A stretch of 64,000 nucleotides of DNA, taken from positions 186,001 to 250,000 of the forward strand of contig NZ_VXJV01000002.1 in assembly GCF_008692785.1 (NCBI RefSeq). Reading direction: 5' to 3'. A model generated the notes under the pieces. It made no database searches and had not been told where the DNA came from. It saw only the letters and a program-made list of their open reading frames with translations. This stretch comes from Salmonella enterica subsp. diarizonae. Lineage in GTDB: Bacteria > Pseudomonadota > Gammaproteobacteria > Enterobacterales > Enterobacteriaceae. A program made the translations under genes and the position numbers. Each line of letters opens with the position of its first letter. The stretch's first letter is position 1. Shown one piece after another: positions 10,676 to 20,453 of the stretch.

Positions 10676-11773
10676 TTACAGAGTAGGGTAGTCAGTGTAG
10701 CCTTCCGCGCCGCCGCCATAAAAACTTTCGGGACGCTGTGGATTGAGTTTCGCGTTACGTTGCAGACGCGCCACCAGATCCGGGTTAGCGATGTAATCGC
10801 GACCAAACGCCACGGCGTCAATTAGCCCTTTTTCGATCAGCGTTTCCGCTTTTTCTGGCGTATAGGCGCCAGCGCCGATGATGGGACCGGGGAAACACGC
10901 GCGGATTTTTTTACGGAATGCTTCGCTATAAGGCGTGCCGCCCGCCCAGTCTGGTTCAGACATATGCAGATAAGCAATGCCGCGTTTGCCTAACGCTTCA
11001 ATAAGATAGAGGGCATCGGCTTCTTCATTTGGGCCGTTATCGACATTCTGGAAAGTGCCGACAGGAGAAAGGCGGATGCCGATACGATCCGCGCCCCATT
11101 CCTCAATGCCGGCATCAACCACTTCCAGCACCAGACGGGCGCGATTCTCTACGCTGCCGCCGTACTGATCGGTACGGTGATTAGAAGAAGGTGAGAGGAA
11201 CTGATGTAGCAGATAACCGTGCGCGGAGTGCAGCTCCACCAGATCGAAGCCTGCTTCTCGGGCATTGGCGATAGCCTGGCGGAAGTCGTTGACGATCCCC
11301 TGGATCTCGTGAGTATCCAGCGCGCGCGGTGTGGAAGTTTCTACGCGGATTGCCTGACCGTTTTCATCACGCAAAGAGGTGCGGGTTCCCGCATTGATAG
11401 CGGATGGCGCGACAGGCGCTTGTCCGCCTGGTTGCAGGCTGGCGTGTGAAATACGGCCTGTATGCCACAGTTGTACCGCAATATGACCGCCCTGAGCATG
11501 CACTCCCTGAGTGATTTTTTTCCAGGCAGCGATCTGCTCATCGCGGTGTAATCCCGGCGCGCCGGCGTAACCTTTCGCCTGTGCGGAGATTTGCGTGGCT
11601 TCGCTGATGATCAATCCGGCGCTGGCGCGTTGACGGTAATATTCCGCCATTAACGGCGTAGGAATATCGCCCGGTTCAATACTCCGCAAACGCGTCAAAG
11701 GCGCCATAAATACCCGGTTTGTCGCCGTGATGGCGCCCACCTTGAGGGGGGTAAACAGTTTTGCTGATGACAT
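10676..11773 (-). CDS. nemA: N-ethylmaleimide reductase (Old Yellow Enzyme family)
   Basis: An FMN-dependent ene-reductase that reduces N-ethylmaleimide, nitrate esters and other electrophiles with NADPH. The 365 residues fold as a single TIM barrel; the start [15 protein letters not shown] at 11773 has the SD AGGAG, while the frame stays open 86 codons further into nemR. The active-site stretch [18 protein letters not shown] contains the paired histidine region, and the C-terminal [11 protein letters not shown] is typical. It lies 58 bp downstream of nemR, its regulator, and upstream of gloA. Confidence 0.96.
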   Translation of the reverse strand: MSSAKLFTPLKVGAITATNRVFMAPLTRLRSIEPGDIPTPLMAEYYRQRASAGLIISEATQISAQAKGYAGAPGLHRDEQIAAWKKITQGVHAQGGHIAVQLWHTGRISHASLQPGGQAPVAPSAINAGTRTSLRDENGQAIRVETSTPRALDTHEIQGIVNDFRQAIANAREAGFDLVELHSAHGYLLHQFLSPSSNHRTDQYGGSVENRARLVLEVVDAGIEEWGADRIGIRLSPVGTFQNVDNGPNEEADALYLIEALGKRGIAYLHMSEPDWAGGTPYSEAFRKKIRACFPGPIIGAGAYTPEKAETLIEKGLIDAVAFGRDYIANPDLVARLQRNAKLNPQRPESFYGGGAEGYTDYPTL

Positions 11774-11790
11774 AGTGGCTCCTGGTATAA

Positions 11791-11807
11791 GTAGACCGGT
11801 CGTCTTG
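11791..11807 (-). promoter_or_regulatory. Possible second NemR operator between nemR and nemA
   Basis: TAGACCGGTCGTCT (from 11792) contains AGAC and GTCT half-sites five bases apart, much like the better palindrome upstream of nemR. It would let NemR act on nemA directly as well as on the operon promoter. The match is imperfect and the role is inferred. Confidence 0.4.
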
Positions 11808-11831
11808 TAATAAAGGAAATGAAAACGCCTG

Positions 11832-12431
11832 TTACTGCTCAGGCGTTGTAATGATGGTCTTAACATGCGCCAACGCATTTTCCAGCGGCGCGGCGCTACG
11901 GGATATTTTGGCCTGTAAATTGGCGCCCAACCACAGGGCGTAAAGCACCTGCGCCTGTGGCAACGGCTGGCCGGTGAAATGTAAACAGTGGCTATTGCGA
12001 CCGTTTTCCAGCGCGCGCGCGAGCAGTGCAATGATCTCCTGCGCCCCTTTATCCATAGTAGAGCGCATATCCTCCGACAGATCGCAGACTTCCGCTGACA
12101 GTTTCACCGTCAGGCAGCCGCTGATGGTGCCTTGCTGGCAAAACTGATTCAACGTTTCCTGATACCAGGTGAGAAGACGATCGCGATGATTACCGGGACC
12201 GGAGGTAAAGTGCGCCGTAAGACGCTGATGATAGCAGGCGTAATGTCGCTCCAGCATGGCGACGCCGAAGGCTTCTTTCGAGCGAAAGTAGTGATAAAAC
12301 GATCCTTTAGGCACCTGAGCGGTTTTGAGTAACTCGCTAAGACCCATGCCGGTAAAACCCCGTTGCATACATAGTTGCTCACCGGTGGCCAGCAGATGTT
12401 CGCGAGTATCGTATTCGGTTTGCTTATTCAT
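11832..12431 (-). CDS. nemR: TetR-family repressor NemR, electrophile and HOCl sensor
   Basis: Represses nemRA-gloA and releases DNA on modification by bleach or reactive electrophiles. The 199 residues match E. coli. The N-terminal TetR HTH spans about 10-55 ([20 protein letters not shown]). The redox cysteine Cys106 (GTISGC) and Lys175 (NLQAK), known to form a sulfenamide bond in E. coli NemR, are both conserved. The palindrome just upstream of its ATG is a likely operator for autorepression. Confidence 0.95.
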   Translation of the reverse strand: MNKQTEYDTREHLLATGEQLCMQRGFTGMGLSELLKTAQVPKGSFYHYFRSKEAFGVAMLERHYACYHQRLTAHFTSGPGNHRDRLLTWYQETLNQFCQQGTISGCLTVKLSAEVCDLSEDMRSTMDKGAQEIIALLARALENGRNSHCLHFTGQPLPQAQVLYALWLGANLQAKISRSAAPLENALAHVKTIITTPEQ

Positions 12432-12444
12432 GACAGGCAGTATA

Positions 12445-12462
12445 GTAGACCAGTCGGTCTAC
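12445..12462 (-). promoter_or_regulatory. NemR operator upstream of nemR
   Basis: GTAGACCAGTCGGTCTAC is a perfect 7-bp inverted repeat with a 4-nt spacer, 14 bp before the nemR start. It matches the palindrome known for NemR in E. coli. Confidence 0.8.
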
Positions 12463-12533
12463 AGCAAGCAGAGTTGCCATAATGCCAGTTAGCGTCTTCA
12501 ATAGTCATAAGCGTCAAACGTTGAGGAGGGGAT

Positions 12534-12773
12534 GTGGCCGAGCAGTTGGAGTTTTTTCCTGTAGCAAGCCCATGTCGCGGTATCTGCCAGTCTGATGAGC
12601 GTGGCTTTTGTCGGGGATGTATGCGCAGTCGCGACGAACGCTTTAACTGGCAAAAAATGAGCGATGCCGAGAAACAAAATGTACTGCGGCTTTGTCGCCA
12701 GCGTTTCTTGCGTAAAATACGCGCAAACAAGCCCCTCCCAGCGGAAGATCCTCAACAACCCTCACTCTTTTAA
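12534..12773 (+). CDS. ydhL: DUF1289 protein YdhL
   Basis: A 79-residue cysteine-rich protein of unknown function. Start is GTG at 12534 with SD GAGGAGGG about four bases upstream; the nearby ATG at 12532 is out of frame. The conserved SPCRGICQSDERGFCRGC segment places four cysteines that could bind a metal, but that is inference. It is divergent from nemR and 50 bp upstream of ydhF, so it may share that transcript. Confidence 0.9.
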   Translation: MAEQLEFFPVASPCRGICQSDERGFCRGCMRSRDERFNWQKMSDAEKQNVLRLCRQRFLRKIRANKPLPAEDPQQPSLF

Positions 12774-12823
12774 ACGCGGAATTGCGTATACTCAACCTCA
12801 TTATTCTCTATGAGGAATCTGTT

Positions 12824-13720
12824 ATGGTTCAGCGTGTCACCATCGCTCCACAAGGCCCGGAGTTTTCGCGTTTTGTTATGGGTTACTGGCGTTTGATGGA
12901 CTGGAATATGTCCGCGCGTCAGTTAGTGAGTTTTATCGAAGAACATCTGGATTTGGGCGTCACTACCGTTGACCATGCGGATATTTATGGTGGTTATCAG
13001 TGCGAAGCAGCGTTTGGTGAGGCGTTAACGTTGGCGCCGTATTTGCGGGAAAGACTGCAAATCGTTACCAAATGCGGTATTGCGACCACCGCCAGAGCGG
13101 AAAATAAACTCGGTCATTATATTACCGATCGCCACCATATTATTCTGAGCGCAGAACAATCATTAAAAAATCTGGCGACAGATTATCTGGATATGTTGCT
13201 AATCCACCGTCCCGATCCGTTAATGGATGCGGATGACGTGGCCGAGGCGTTTCAACATCTGCACCAAAGCGGCAAAGTACGCCATTTTGGCGTCTCTAAT
13301 TTTACGCCAGCGCAATTTACGTTGCTGCAATCGCGCCTGCCTTTTACCCTGGCGACCAACCAGGTGGAGATCTCGCCAGTTCACCAGCCTTTGTTGCTGG
13401 ACGGCACATTAGATCAATTACAGCAACTGCGTATTCGTCCGATGGCCTGGTCATGTCTTGGCGGCGGTCGGCTGTTTAATGATGAGACTTATCAGCCATT
13501 ACGACAGGAGCTTTCCGTTATCGCGCAAGAACTCAACGCCAGTTCTATTGAACAGGTGGTCTATGCCTGGATTTTACGTTTGCCGTCGCAGCCGCTGCCG
13601 ATTATTGGCTCGGGTAAAATCGAACGCGTACGCGCTGCGGTAGAAGCGGAAACGCTGTCATTGTCGCGTCAACAGTGGTTCCGAATCCGCAAGGCGGCAT
13701 TGGGCTATGACGTGCCGTAA
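12824..13720 (+). CDS. ydhF: Aldo-keto reductase YdhF
   Basis: A predicted NADP-dependent oxidoreductase of the aldo-keto reductase family, 298 residues in a TIM barrel. The start MVQRVTIAPQGP at 12824 has SD GAGGA; 14 further in-frame codons upstream are not family-like. The catalytic tetrad can be read as Asp and Tyr in DHADIYGG, Lys in VTKCGI and His in LLIHRPD. The C-terminal IIGSGKIERVR holds the cofactor phosphate site. The natural substrate is unknown. sodC starts 79 bp downstream. Confidence 0.92.
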   Translation: MVQRVTIAPQGPEFSRFVMGYWRLMDWNMSARQLVSFIEEHLDLGVTTVDHADIYGGYQCEAAFGEALTLAPYLRERLQIVTKCGIATTARAENKLGHYITDRHHIILSAEQSLKNLATDYLDMLLIHRPDPLMDADDVAEAFQHLHQSGKVRHFGVSNFTPAQFTLLQSRLPFTLATNQVEISPVHQPLLLDGTLDQLQQLRIRPMAWSCLGGGRLFNDETYQPLRQELSVIAQELNASSIEQVVYAWILRLPSQPLPIIGSGKIERVRAAVEAETLSLSRQQWFRIRKAALGYDVP

Positions 13721-13799
13721 TCGCCAACTCGTTGACTTTCCGTTCATGTTTCCGCCAGTGGTTTACACTTAACAGGCTACCACTTGTAACGGAGGTTTT

Positions 13800-14321
13800 A
13801 TGAAGCGATTAAGTTTAGCAATGGTGACGCTGCTGGCCTGTGCGGGTGCGCAGGCCGCAAGCGAGAAAGTAGAGATGAATCTGGTGACGGCGCAAGGCGT
13901 AGGACAGTCTATCGGCACCGTGGTCATCGATGAAACCGAAGGCGGCTTAAAATTTACCCCGCACCTTAAAGCGTTACCGCCTGGCGAGCATGGTTTTCAC
14001 ATTCATGCCAAAGGTAGCTGCCAGCCCGCGATTAAAGATGGCAAAGCGGTTGCGGCAGAAGCCGCTGGTGGTCATCTGGACCCACAAAATACCGGCAAGC
14101 ATGAAGGACCGGAGGGCCAGGGACATCTGGGCGATCTCCCGGTGTTAGTCGTTAATAATGATGGTATCGCTACCGAACCGGTTACTGCGCCGCGTCTGAA
14201 GTCTCTTGATGAAGTGAAAGATAAAGCGCTAATGATCCATGTGGGCGGCGATAATATGTCCGATCAACCGAAACCGCTTGGCGGCGGCGGGACGCGTTAC
14301 GCCTGCGGCGTCATTAAATAA
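13800..14321 (+). CDS. sodC: Superoxide dismutase [Cu-Zn], periplasmic (SodCII type)
   Basis: Protects the periplasm from external superoxide. The 173 residues begin with a signal peptide ([20 protein letters not shown]). Copper and zinc ligands lie in [13 protein letters not shown] and [14 protein letters not shown], and the final ligand is in the LMIHVGGDN segment; the cysteines of KGSC and RYACG form the usual disulfide. The position between ydhF and ydhK marks it as the chromosomal SodCII rather than the prophage-borne SodCI of virulent Salmonella. Its last 25 bases overlap the convergent ydhK. Confidence 0.96.
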   Translation: MKRLSLAMVTLLACAGAQAASEKVEMNLVTAQGVGQSIGTVVIDETEGGLKFTPHLKALPPGEHGFHIHAKGSCQPAIKDGKAVAAEAAGGHLDPQNTGKHEGPEGQGHLGDLPVLVVNNDGIATEPVTAPRLKSLDEVKDKALMIHVGGDNMSDQPKPLGGGGTRYACGVIK

Positions 14322-16336
14322 CCCGGAGACAGCGTTCCCTGCGCTGACGCCTGCTCCAGCTGTGACAGCGAACAGTGTAAACGCCAGATAATCGCCGCCA
14401 GCTCATGCGCTGCGGGTTGATGATGATGCGCGAGCGTGTCACAGATACGCTGTAATTCCTGTAGCGTGGCGGCAAGCGGACGTTGTTGCACGCCGCGCTC
14501 GCTCATCACATCGCGCAGCAGGGAGATACAAATATCCCGCACCCGGGAAAGCGGATCGGAACGCGACTCCCAGGCGCGTAGCTGCCACACCACATGCGAG
14601 CAGTTCAGCAATACCACTCCCCAACGTAATAACCACCGGCGCGCCAGCGCATCCTGGCTGTTACTGAGCTGACTGACGTGATGATAGGTTAGCGATTCAA
14701 ACTCGCTTTCGCTATGGGAAGGGTGACGGCTAAGCTGATCGACGAAATCCCGGCGTAGCGCGCGGATATGGCGGCGACTTTTTACGGCATCGGAACCGGG
14801 ACGCAAAATCGCAAACGCCAGCCAGGAAATCGCGACGCCGACGATCTTAGCGGTATTATCGTTAAGGAAGTCAGCGAAATCGTACACTGGCGGATTGGTC
14901 ACGGCGATGAACGAGCCCATAAAGACAATAAGCTGCCCCCACAGTCCCGCCAGCTTAGGCATCTGCAGTTTAAGCAGTTGCATCGTGACGAACAGCGGAA
15001 AAAGGAAAAGTAAGAATTGCCACAGATCGGTGATTTGCACCATCAGGCCAAATTTCACCACGAAACTGAATAAGGACAGCAGCACTAAAGTTCGCATCAA
15101 TAAGGAGAGCGACTTAAACGGCGTGGCGACGATGGAGTAGAGGACGCAACTGATCGCCGCCAGTGTTAATGCGCCGGACCCTGATTCCCATTGTGCGCCA
15201 ATACTCCAGGCGCCAATAACCGTGAGCGTACAAAAGGTACGCACACCGCTCCAGATGGCCTCTGCGTTATCCGTATGCCGCGCAAGGCCAGGAGTGCGGC
15301 GGATGTTGATTTTATCCACCGGCGCACCGTTTTCGATTAGATATAACTGGCGGCTGCTGCGCAGGTATAACTGGCAAAAATAGCGTAATCGCTGCCAGAA
15401 CGCGAGGCGACGATAATCCTGTTCATCCTGCGGGCGTAGCGGCGCAATAATCCGCGCCACGGTGTAGCTGTCCGCGCGCGGTTTCGCCAGCGCAGCTAAG
15501 AGTTGTTCAATGACTTCGCGGCTGTTTTCCGGCGGCGTCGGCCAGTTTAAAAGCATTCTACGCAGACTGGAGATCACGCTGGTTAGCCGTAATTGCTGAT
15601 GTAACAATGAATTGAGCAACGCATTCTGGCGGCGAAAACGGTAATGACTCCAGAAAGCCTGAATACGCAACAGGTTCATGGTCAGGATTTGCCCAATGAC
15701 GCCCTCATGCGCTGAGCGGATGGCGTCGGTGGTATCCGGCTGCCAAAGTAGACTGGCATGTTCCAGCAAGCGCGCATGCATGTTTTTCAACGCGGTGAGC
15801 AGGGCGGTGCCATCCGACGTGCTGGGCAGAATCATCATCATCATGCCGCCGCAGAGGATGCCGACGATAACTTCACATACGCGCGCCTGGGCGATATCCC
15901 ACAACTGCGTGATTTCTACAATATTGACCATCGGGAACGCGATGATCGCCGCCGTGTAGCCGGACAACTGGAAAGCATAAGCGGCATTATTGGTAAAATG
16001 CGCGCAGGCCCAGGTACAAAAACCGATCCAGGCGGCCATGCTAAACAAGAACAACCAGGGTTCATTTAGCGTATGGCCGGCAATAATCAACGCAGCGGTC
16101 GCGCCGAGTAAACTCCCGGCAATACGCCCCAGACTTTTACTGATTACGCCGCCTACGGTCGGAAAGCTCACCACTGCGGCCGAAGTCATCGCCCAGTAGG
16201 GCTCATCCAGATTGAGATAATAAGCGAATGTCAGCGCGAGACACATGGCAATAGTATTACGCAACGCGTAACGCCACTGGCCGGAGGTTGCTTTAACCCA
16301 GGGCGTATTTCGCAGTGCCGGCAGGGAGAGTTTCAT
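14297..16336 (-). CDS. ydhK: FUSC-family inner membrane protein YdhK (efflux)
   Basis: A 679-residue inner membrane protein of the FUSC/AaeB family, thought to work with YdhJ as an efflux pump like AaeAB. Two blocks of five or six membrane helices (about residues 20-165 and 355-500) are each followed by a long cytosolic domain. It is the last gene of ydhI-ydhJ-ydhK, starting in TAATG overlap with the ydhJ stop. The C-terminus runs 25 bp into sodC on the other strand and is about nine residues longer than the 670 I recall for E. coli. The operon is a known SlyA target in enterics. The substrate is unknown. Confidence 0.9.
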   Translation of the reverse strand: MKLSLPALRNTPWVKATSGQWRYALRNTIAMCLALTFAYYLNLDEPYWAMTSAAVVSFPTVGGVISKSLGRIAGSLLGATAALIIAGHTLNEPWLFLFSMAAWIGFCTWACAHFTNNAAYAFQLSGYTAAIIAFPMVNIVEITQLWDIAQARVCEVIVGILCGGMMMMILPSTSDGTALLTALKNMHARLLEHASLLWQPDTTDAIRSAHEGVIGQILTMNLLRIQAFWSHYRFRRQNALLNSLLHQQLRLTSVISSLRRMLLNWPTPPENSREVIEQLLAALAKPRADSYTVARIIAPLRPQDEQDYRRLAFWQRLRYFCQLYLRSSRQLYLIENGAPVDKINIRRTPGLARHTDNAEAIWSGVRTFCTLTVIGAWSIGAQWESGSGALTLAAISCVLYSIVATPFKSLSLLMRTLVLLSLFSFVVKFGLMVQITDLWQFLLFLFPLFVTMQLLKLQMPKLAGLWGQLIVFMGSFIAVTNPPVYDFADFLNDNTAKIVGVAISWLAFAILRPGSDAVKSRRHIRALRRDFVDQLSRHPSHSESEFESLTYHHVSQLSNSQDALARRWLLRWGVVLLNCSHVVWQLRAWESRSDPLSRVRDICISLLRDVMSERGVQQRPLAATLQELQRICDTLAHHHQPAAHELAAIIWRLHCSLSQLEQASAQGTLSPGYLMTPQA

Positions 16337-17196
16337 TACCGGTGTCCAATCGCCACGCTACAGGTAGTGCCGGAGACCAGCGTGATATCCTGCGGCAAAG
16401 CGTCAAATTCGATACGCACCGGAACGCGTTGCGCCAGACGTACCCACGGCACGTTGGGTTTGATATCTGGTACTAAACCGGAATCGCTCTCCACGCTTTG
16501 GTCGTAAATAGCGCGCCCGATACTGCCAACGTGACCCTGTAACTTAATATTGCCACTATACAGCGTTATTAATGCTGGCTCCCCTTCGTGAATATGGCGT
16601 AGTTTGGTTTCTTCGAAATATCCCATTACATAAAATGAATGGCTATCTACCAATGCGAAAAGCGGCTTACCGGTACTGGCATAATCACCGGTACGCGTGG
16701 AAAGGTTGGTCACCCAGCCGGATACCGGCGCTTTTACTTCTGTCTGGCTAAGCTGCCACTGCGCCTGTTTTAACGTTGCCAGTGCGACATCTACGCTGGC
16801 TTGCATCGCTTTAACATTCAGATTGGCGCTATCCAGATCTTCAGCAGAAATGTAGTTACGCGATAAATGTCGACGTCGCTCGGCTTCATTATTCGCTTTT
16901 GCCAGATCGGAGTGCGCTTTGGCCAACTGCGCCTGCGCGTTAAGTTCCGCAATATGGAAGGGCGTTTTATCAATGACAAAAAGAATGTCCCCCGCGTTGA
17001 CGAACTGATTATCTTTGACATTGAGTTGGGTAATGCTGCCAGAGACCTGCGGCGTTACGCTGACCTGTTCCGCGCGGATTTTACCATCGCGCGTCCACGG
17101 CGACTGCATATAGTAATTCCATAACCACCACGCGGCCAGAACGGCGATGACGGCGACAATGAGAGTAGAAAAATATTTTATTGTTTTTAATGACAT
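16336..17196 (-). CDS. ydhJ: HlyD-family membrane fusion protein YdhJ
   Basis: A periplasmic adaptor for efflux, 286 residues, anchored by one N-terminal helix (about 9-28). A biotinyl-lipoyl-like half ([20 protein letters not shown] type motif) is followed by a coiled-coil hairpin rich in Ala, Gln and Lys (about 80-140) and a beta-barrel. The start MSLKTIKYF at 17196 is chosen because 14 upstream in-frame codons overlap ydhI and lack an SD. It is two bases downstream of ydhI and overlaps the ydhK start by one, so translation is likely coupled. Confidence 0.92.
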   Translation of the reverse strand: MSLKTIKYFSTLIVAVIAVLAAWWLWNYYMQSPWTRDGKIRAEQVSVTPQVSGSITQLNVKDNQFVNAGDILFVIDKTPFHIAELNAQAQLAKAHSDLAKANNEAERRRHLSRNYISAEDLDSANLNVKAMQASVDVALATLKQAQWQLSQTEVKAPVSGWVTNLSTRTGDYASTGKPLFALVDSHSFYVMGYFEETKLRHIHEGEPALITLYSGNIKLQGHVGSIGRAIYDQSVESDSGLVPDIKPNVPWVRLAQRVPVRIEFDALPQDITLVSGTTCSVAIGHR

Positions 17197-17198
17197 AT

Positions 17199-17435
17199 TT
17201 ACCACGCGATCAGTAAAACGAGGCCCAGACACACGCAAAGCGTAAAGAGGGAGAGATCCATTAACAGGGGATGCCAGATTTCACCAGAGTATATCCATTC
17301 ACGCAGGAGTCGGTGAATAAACAACCAGATAACGAATCCAAGCGCGAAGGCTTTAAAGAACGGCGGAAAGTAAACAGATGCTCCCAACATGAGATCTTGT
17401 AAGGGCAATCCTGTGGCGTTGAGTATACACTTCAC
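17199..17435 (-). CDS. ydhI: DUF1656 membrane protein YdhI
   Basis: A 78-residue inner membrane protein with two predicted helices (about 20-38 and 58-76), first gene of the ydhIJK operon. I chose GTG at 17435 because AAAGGA lies nine bases upstream and the length matches E. coli; a TTG at 17441 is too close to that SD. DUF1656 proteins (AaeX type) are small companions of AaeAB-like pumps with no assigned activity. Confidence 0.88.
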   Translation of the reverse strand: MKCILNATGLPLQDLMLGASVYFPPFFKAFALGFVIWLFIHRLLREWIYSGEIWHPLLMDLSLFTLCVCLGLVLLIAW

Positions 17436-17607
17436 AAGCAATGTTCCTTTGCGTCAGACGACGATGCTTTAGTTTTAGCCAAAACCGAAGCTATAGGTGC
17501 CGATTGCGCACTATGTCTGAAAAAATGTCTATTGGTAAGCAAATTTAGCAATACATTTGTTTTGAGAATGCAAATACTGCACACTATTCTAAAATCAGTA
17601 TAATAAC

Positions 17608-17619
17608 TTAGCAAGCTAA
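17608..17619. promoter_or_regulatory. SlyA box between slyA and ydhI
   Basis: TTAGCAAGCTAA is the exact 12-bp palindrome reported for SlyA. It lies 17 bp before the slyA start codon and serves autoregulation; it may also act on the divergent ydhIJK operon. Confidence 0.9.
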
Positions 17620-17635
17620 TTATAAGGAGATGAAA

Positions 17636-18070
17636 TTGGAATCGCCACTAGGTTCTGATCTGGCACGGTTGGTGCGCATTTGGCGTGCTCTGATTGACCA
17701 TCGCCTCAAGCCTCTGGAATTGACGCAGACACATTGGGTCACGCTGCACAATATTCATCAATTGCCGCCTGACCAGTCGCAGATTCAATTGGCTAAAGCG
17801 ATAGGCATTGAGCAGCCATCGCTGGTACGCACGTTGGATCAACTTGAAGATAAGGGGCTAATTTCGCGGCAAACCTGCGCCAGCGATCGTCGCGCTAAGC
17901 GCATTAAACTGACTGAGAAAGCGGAGCCGCTGATCACCGAGATGGAAGCGGTCATTCATAAAACGCGCGGTGAAATTTTGGACGGGATTTCTTCAGAGGA
18001 GATTGAGCTTCTGATTAAACTTATCGCCAAACTTGAACACAACATTATGGAATTGCACTCTCACGATTGA
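17636..18070 (+). CDS. slyA: MarR-family transcriptional regulator SlyA
   Basis: A 144-residue winged-helix dimer that counteracts H-NS at many horizontally acquired and envelope genes and is needed for virulence and resistance to oxidants. The start is TTG at 17636: AAGGAG at 17624-17629 sits six bases before it, whereas the ATG at 17630 touches the SD. The recognition helix is in the [20 protein letters not shown] region (about 46-66), followed by the wing [10 protein letters not shown] (82-91). It is divergent from ydhIJK, a target, with a perfect SlyA box in between. Confidence 0.96.
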   Translation: MESPLGSDLARLVRIWRALIDHRLKPLELTQTHWVTLHNIHQLPPDQSQIQLAKAIGIEQPSLVRTLDQLEDKGLISRQTCASDRRAKRIKLTEKAEPLITEMEAVIHKTRGEILDGISSEEIELLIKLIAKLEHNIMELHSHD

Positions 18071-18083
18071 GGCGCAGAGGCAT

Positions 18084-18107
18084 ACGTGTGGTCATGTGAC
18101 CACACGT
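18084..18107. terminator. Bidirectional hairpin between slyA and slyB
   Basis: ACGTGTGGTCA (18084-18094) pairs perfectly with 18097-18107 around a 2-nt centre, 14 bp past the slyA stop and 11 bp past the slyB stop on the other strand. A T-rich stretch follows on the plus strand (CTGTTTTA) but not directly. Confidence 0.65.
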
Positions 18108-18117
18108 AAAGCCTGTT

Positions 18118-18585
18118 TTAGCGTGGAGAGACAGTAACCTGGCTGCCGTTGCTGGCCAGCACGACACGCTGACCTGCCGCGAAACGCGTATTTCCTTGTT
18201 TCTGCACAACCATAATGGTGTTGCCATCGTCTTTACGAATTTCCAGTTCCACACCCTGGGTTTTATTCATTGCGCCCTGGACGCCCTGGCCCGCTACGCC
18301 GCCAGCCACCGCGCCTGCCGCGGTCGCCAGTGAACGACCAGTACCGCCGCCGATAGTGTTGCCGAGGAATCCGCCCAACACCGCGCCGCCGATAGCGCCA
18401 ATCACGTTAGAATCATCACCGCCCTGAATTTGAACCGGACGAACGTTAACGATAGTACCGTACGTTACATTCTGAACTTGTTTAGCCTCGGATGCGGTAT
18501 ACACATCGCCCGAAAGGCTATCATTGTTAACACATCCAGCTAAGGATAACCCCATCAGTGAAACGGCCAGTACACGTTTAATCAT
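18118..18585 (-). CDS. slyB: Outer membrane lipoprotein SlyB
   Basis: A 155-residue outer membrane lipoprotein. The lipobox LAGC places the acylated cysteine at residue 18. A glycine-zipper region (GGAVLGGFLGNTIGGGTG, about 64-82) precedes a C-terminal beta domain. It is a well-known PhoP/PhoQ target and supports outer membrane integrity under low Mg2+. A PhoP-type direct repeat and a TATGAT -10 lie upstream in the arrangement expected for such promoters. Convergent with slyA. Confidence 0.95.
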   Translation of the reverse strand: MIKRVLAVSLMGLSLAGCVNNDSLSGDVYTASEAKQVQNVTYGTIVNVRPVQIQGGDDSNVIGAIGGAVLGGFLGNTIGGGTGRSLATAAGAVAGGVAGQGVQGAMNKTQGVELEIRKDDGNTIMVVQKQGNTRFAAGQRVVLASNGSQVTVSPR

Positions 18586-18691
18586 TTACCAATCTCCTGT
18601 TCTTCACGAAACGCTATTTCAGCATCCCTATAGCTAAATTATATGGCATTTATGCAGTTAAGGTCATATCTTCTGCTGAAAGAATGTAAAA

Positions 18692-18726
18692 ATCATAATC
18701 AGAAGTTCATTAACTAACCTTAAACG
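18692..18726 (-). promoter_or_regulatory. Putative PhoP box and -10 of slyB
   Basis: On the minus strand CGTTTA, five bases (AGGTT) and AGTTAA form a PhoP-type direct repeat (18710-18726). TATGAT at 18692-18697, about 12 bp downstream, is a good -10. slyB is PhoP-activated in enterics; the exact site here is my reading. Confidence 0.6.
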
Positions 18727-18856
18727 AAGTGGGAAGCAAGAAAAGATAGGTTATTGATATCCGTGGACGGCACGGCAAAAAACGTGACGCAGGCATAGCA
18801 TGTCAAAATACGTTATGCCGAGTGTTAAGGCTTAACCCAGCTTAAAAGGAAGAGGT

Positions 18857-19978
18857 ATGAAATCGGGCCGTTTTATTGGCGTTATGTCCGGAACCAGCCT
18901 TGATGGCGTTGATGTTGTACTGGCGGCAATTGATGAAACAATGGTTGCGCAACAGGCAAGTCTCACCTGGCCTATTCCCGTTCATCTGAAAAAAGGCATT
19001 CTTGATATTTGTCAGGGGCAGCCGCTTACGCTCTCGCAACTCGGTCAGCTTGATACCCAGTTAGGCCGGCTTTTTGCACAGGCGGTTAATGCGCTGTTAG
19101 CGCAACAACGTTTGCAGCCGCGGGATATCGTCGCCATTGGTTGTCATGGGCAAACGGTCTGGCATGAACCGAGCGGAGATGCCCCGCATACTCTGCAAAT
19201 TGGCGATAATAATCATATCGTCGCCCATACGGGGATTACGGTGGTCGGCGATTTTCGGCGGCGGGATATTGCGCTGGGCGGACAAGGCGCGCCGCTGGTG
19301 CCCGCTTTTCATCACGCGCTGTTGGGACATCCGACGGAAAAACGGATGGTCCTGAATATCGGCGGTATCGCCAATTTATCTCTGCTTTTCCCCGGGCAGG
19401 CGGTGCGCGGATACGATACGGGGCCGGGCAATATGTTGATGGATGCGTGGATTTGGCGGCAATGTGCGCAGCCCTACGACAAAGACGCGGCATGGGCGAA
19501 AGAAGGTCAGGTTATTCTTCCATTGCTGCAAAAGATGTTGAGCGATCCGTACTTTGCTGCGTCGGCGCCCAAAAGTACAGGACGTGAGTACTTCAACTAT
19601 GGCTGGTTAGAGCGTCACCTTATGGCTTTCCCCGGCGCAGGCGTGCGCGATGTACAGGCCACGCTGGCTGAGCTGACGGCGGTCTCTATCGCCCAACAGG
19701 TGCTGCTCAACGGCGGCTGCGAGCGGCTGATGGTCTGTGGCGGCGGAAGCCGGAATCCGTTAGTGATGGCTCGTCTGGCAGCGCTGTTGCCGGGTATCGA
19801 GGTTTCGACCACCGATAAGGCGGGGATCAGTGGCGATGATATGGAGGCGTTGGCCTTTGCATGGCTTGCATGGCGAACCCTTGCGGGCCTGCCGGGAAAT
19901 TTACCTTCCGTGACGGGCGCTACAGAAGCCAGTGTTTTAGGCGCTGTTTACCCTGCTAACCCAAGAACTCAGAGTTAA
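18857..19978 (+). CDS. anmK: Anhydro-N-acetylmuramic acid kinase
   Basis: Phosphorylates and hydrolyses 1,6-anhydro-MurNAc to MurNAc-6-P during recycling of the cell wall. The 373 residues fit Salmonella AnmK (E. coli 369). The ATP-binding signature [13 protein letters not shown] is at 8-20, and a second phosphate motif [11 protein letters not shown] is at about 162-172. It starts with SD GGAAGAGG. The neighbour mliC also concerns the cell wall (lysozyme inhibition), and both are co-directional 94 bp apart. Confidence 0.96.
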   Translation: MKSGRFIGVMSGTSLDGVDVVLAAIDETMVAQQASLTWPIPVHLKKGILDICQGQPLTLSQLGQLDTQLGRLFAQAVNALLAQQRLQPRDIVAIGCHGQTVWHEPSGDAPHTLQIGDNNHIVAHTGITVVGDFRRRDIALGGQGAPLVPAFHHALLGHPTEKRMVLNIGGIANLSLLFPGQAVRGYDTGPGNMLMDAWIWRQCAQPYDKDAAWAKEGQVILPLLQKMLSDPYFAASAPKSTGREYFNYGWLERHLMAFPGAGVRDVQATLAELTAVSIAQQVLLNGGCERLMVCGGGSRNPLVMARLAALLPGIEVSTTDKAGISGDDMEALAFAWLAWRTLAGLPGNLPSVTGATEASVLGAVYPANPRTQS

Positions 19979-20071
19979 CTGAATTTTTCCCGGACGATAT
20001 ATCGGTAAACTAGGAAGGTCAGGAAGGGGCGTTTGCCCCTCCAGAAGCAGGAGAGCTTTCGGGATATACCT

Positions 20072-20395
20072 ATGAAAAAGATAGTAATAATGTGTTTACC
20101 TGTGCTTCTGACCGGCTGTAGCGTTTATCAACAATTTGTTGAACGTATGCAAACGGATACACTGGAATACCAGTGTGATGAGAAGCCGCTTACCGTTAAA
20201 GTCAATAACCCGCGTGAAGAAGTCAGTTTTGTTTATGACAATAAGCTGCTGGCCCTGAAGCAAGGAATCTCGGCCTCGGGCGCGCGTTATACCGACGGGA
20301 TTTATGTTTTCTGGTCGCAAGGTGAGCGCGCCACAGTCTATAAACGAGACAGAATTGTGCTAAATAACTGTCAGTTACAAAATCCGAAGCGTTGA
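20072..20395 (+). CDS. mliC: C-type lysozyme inhibitor lipoprotein MliC
   Basis: A membrane lipoprotein that inhibits c-type lysozyme at the cell surface. The 107 residues begin [16 protein letters not shown], a signal with lipobox LTGC (Cys16). The rest is the MliC beta-barrel with Cys pairs around YQCDEKPL and NNCQL. The start at 20072 gives the lipoprotein N-terminus; 13 upstream in-frame codons do not fit. It was formerly ydhA. MliC is reported to aid survival in macrophages in Salmonella. Confidence 0.93.
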   Translation: MKKIVIMCLPVLLTGCSVYQQFVERMQTDTLEYQCDEKPLTVKVNNPREEVSFVYDNKLLALKQGISASGARYTDGIYVFWSQGERATVYKRDRIVLNNCQLQNPKR

Positions 20396-20453
20396 GATTT
20401 TCATTACGGGGGCGCACAATAGCGCCACCCACTGATTATTTCTGATCAACGCC

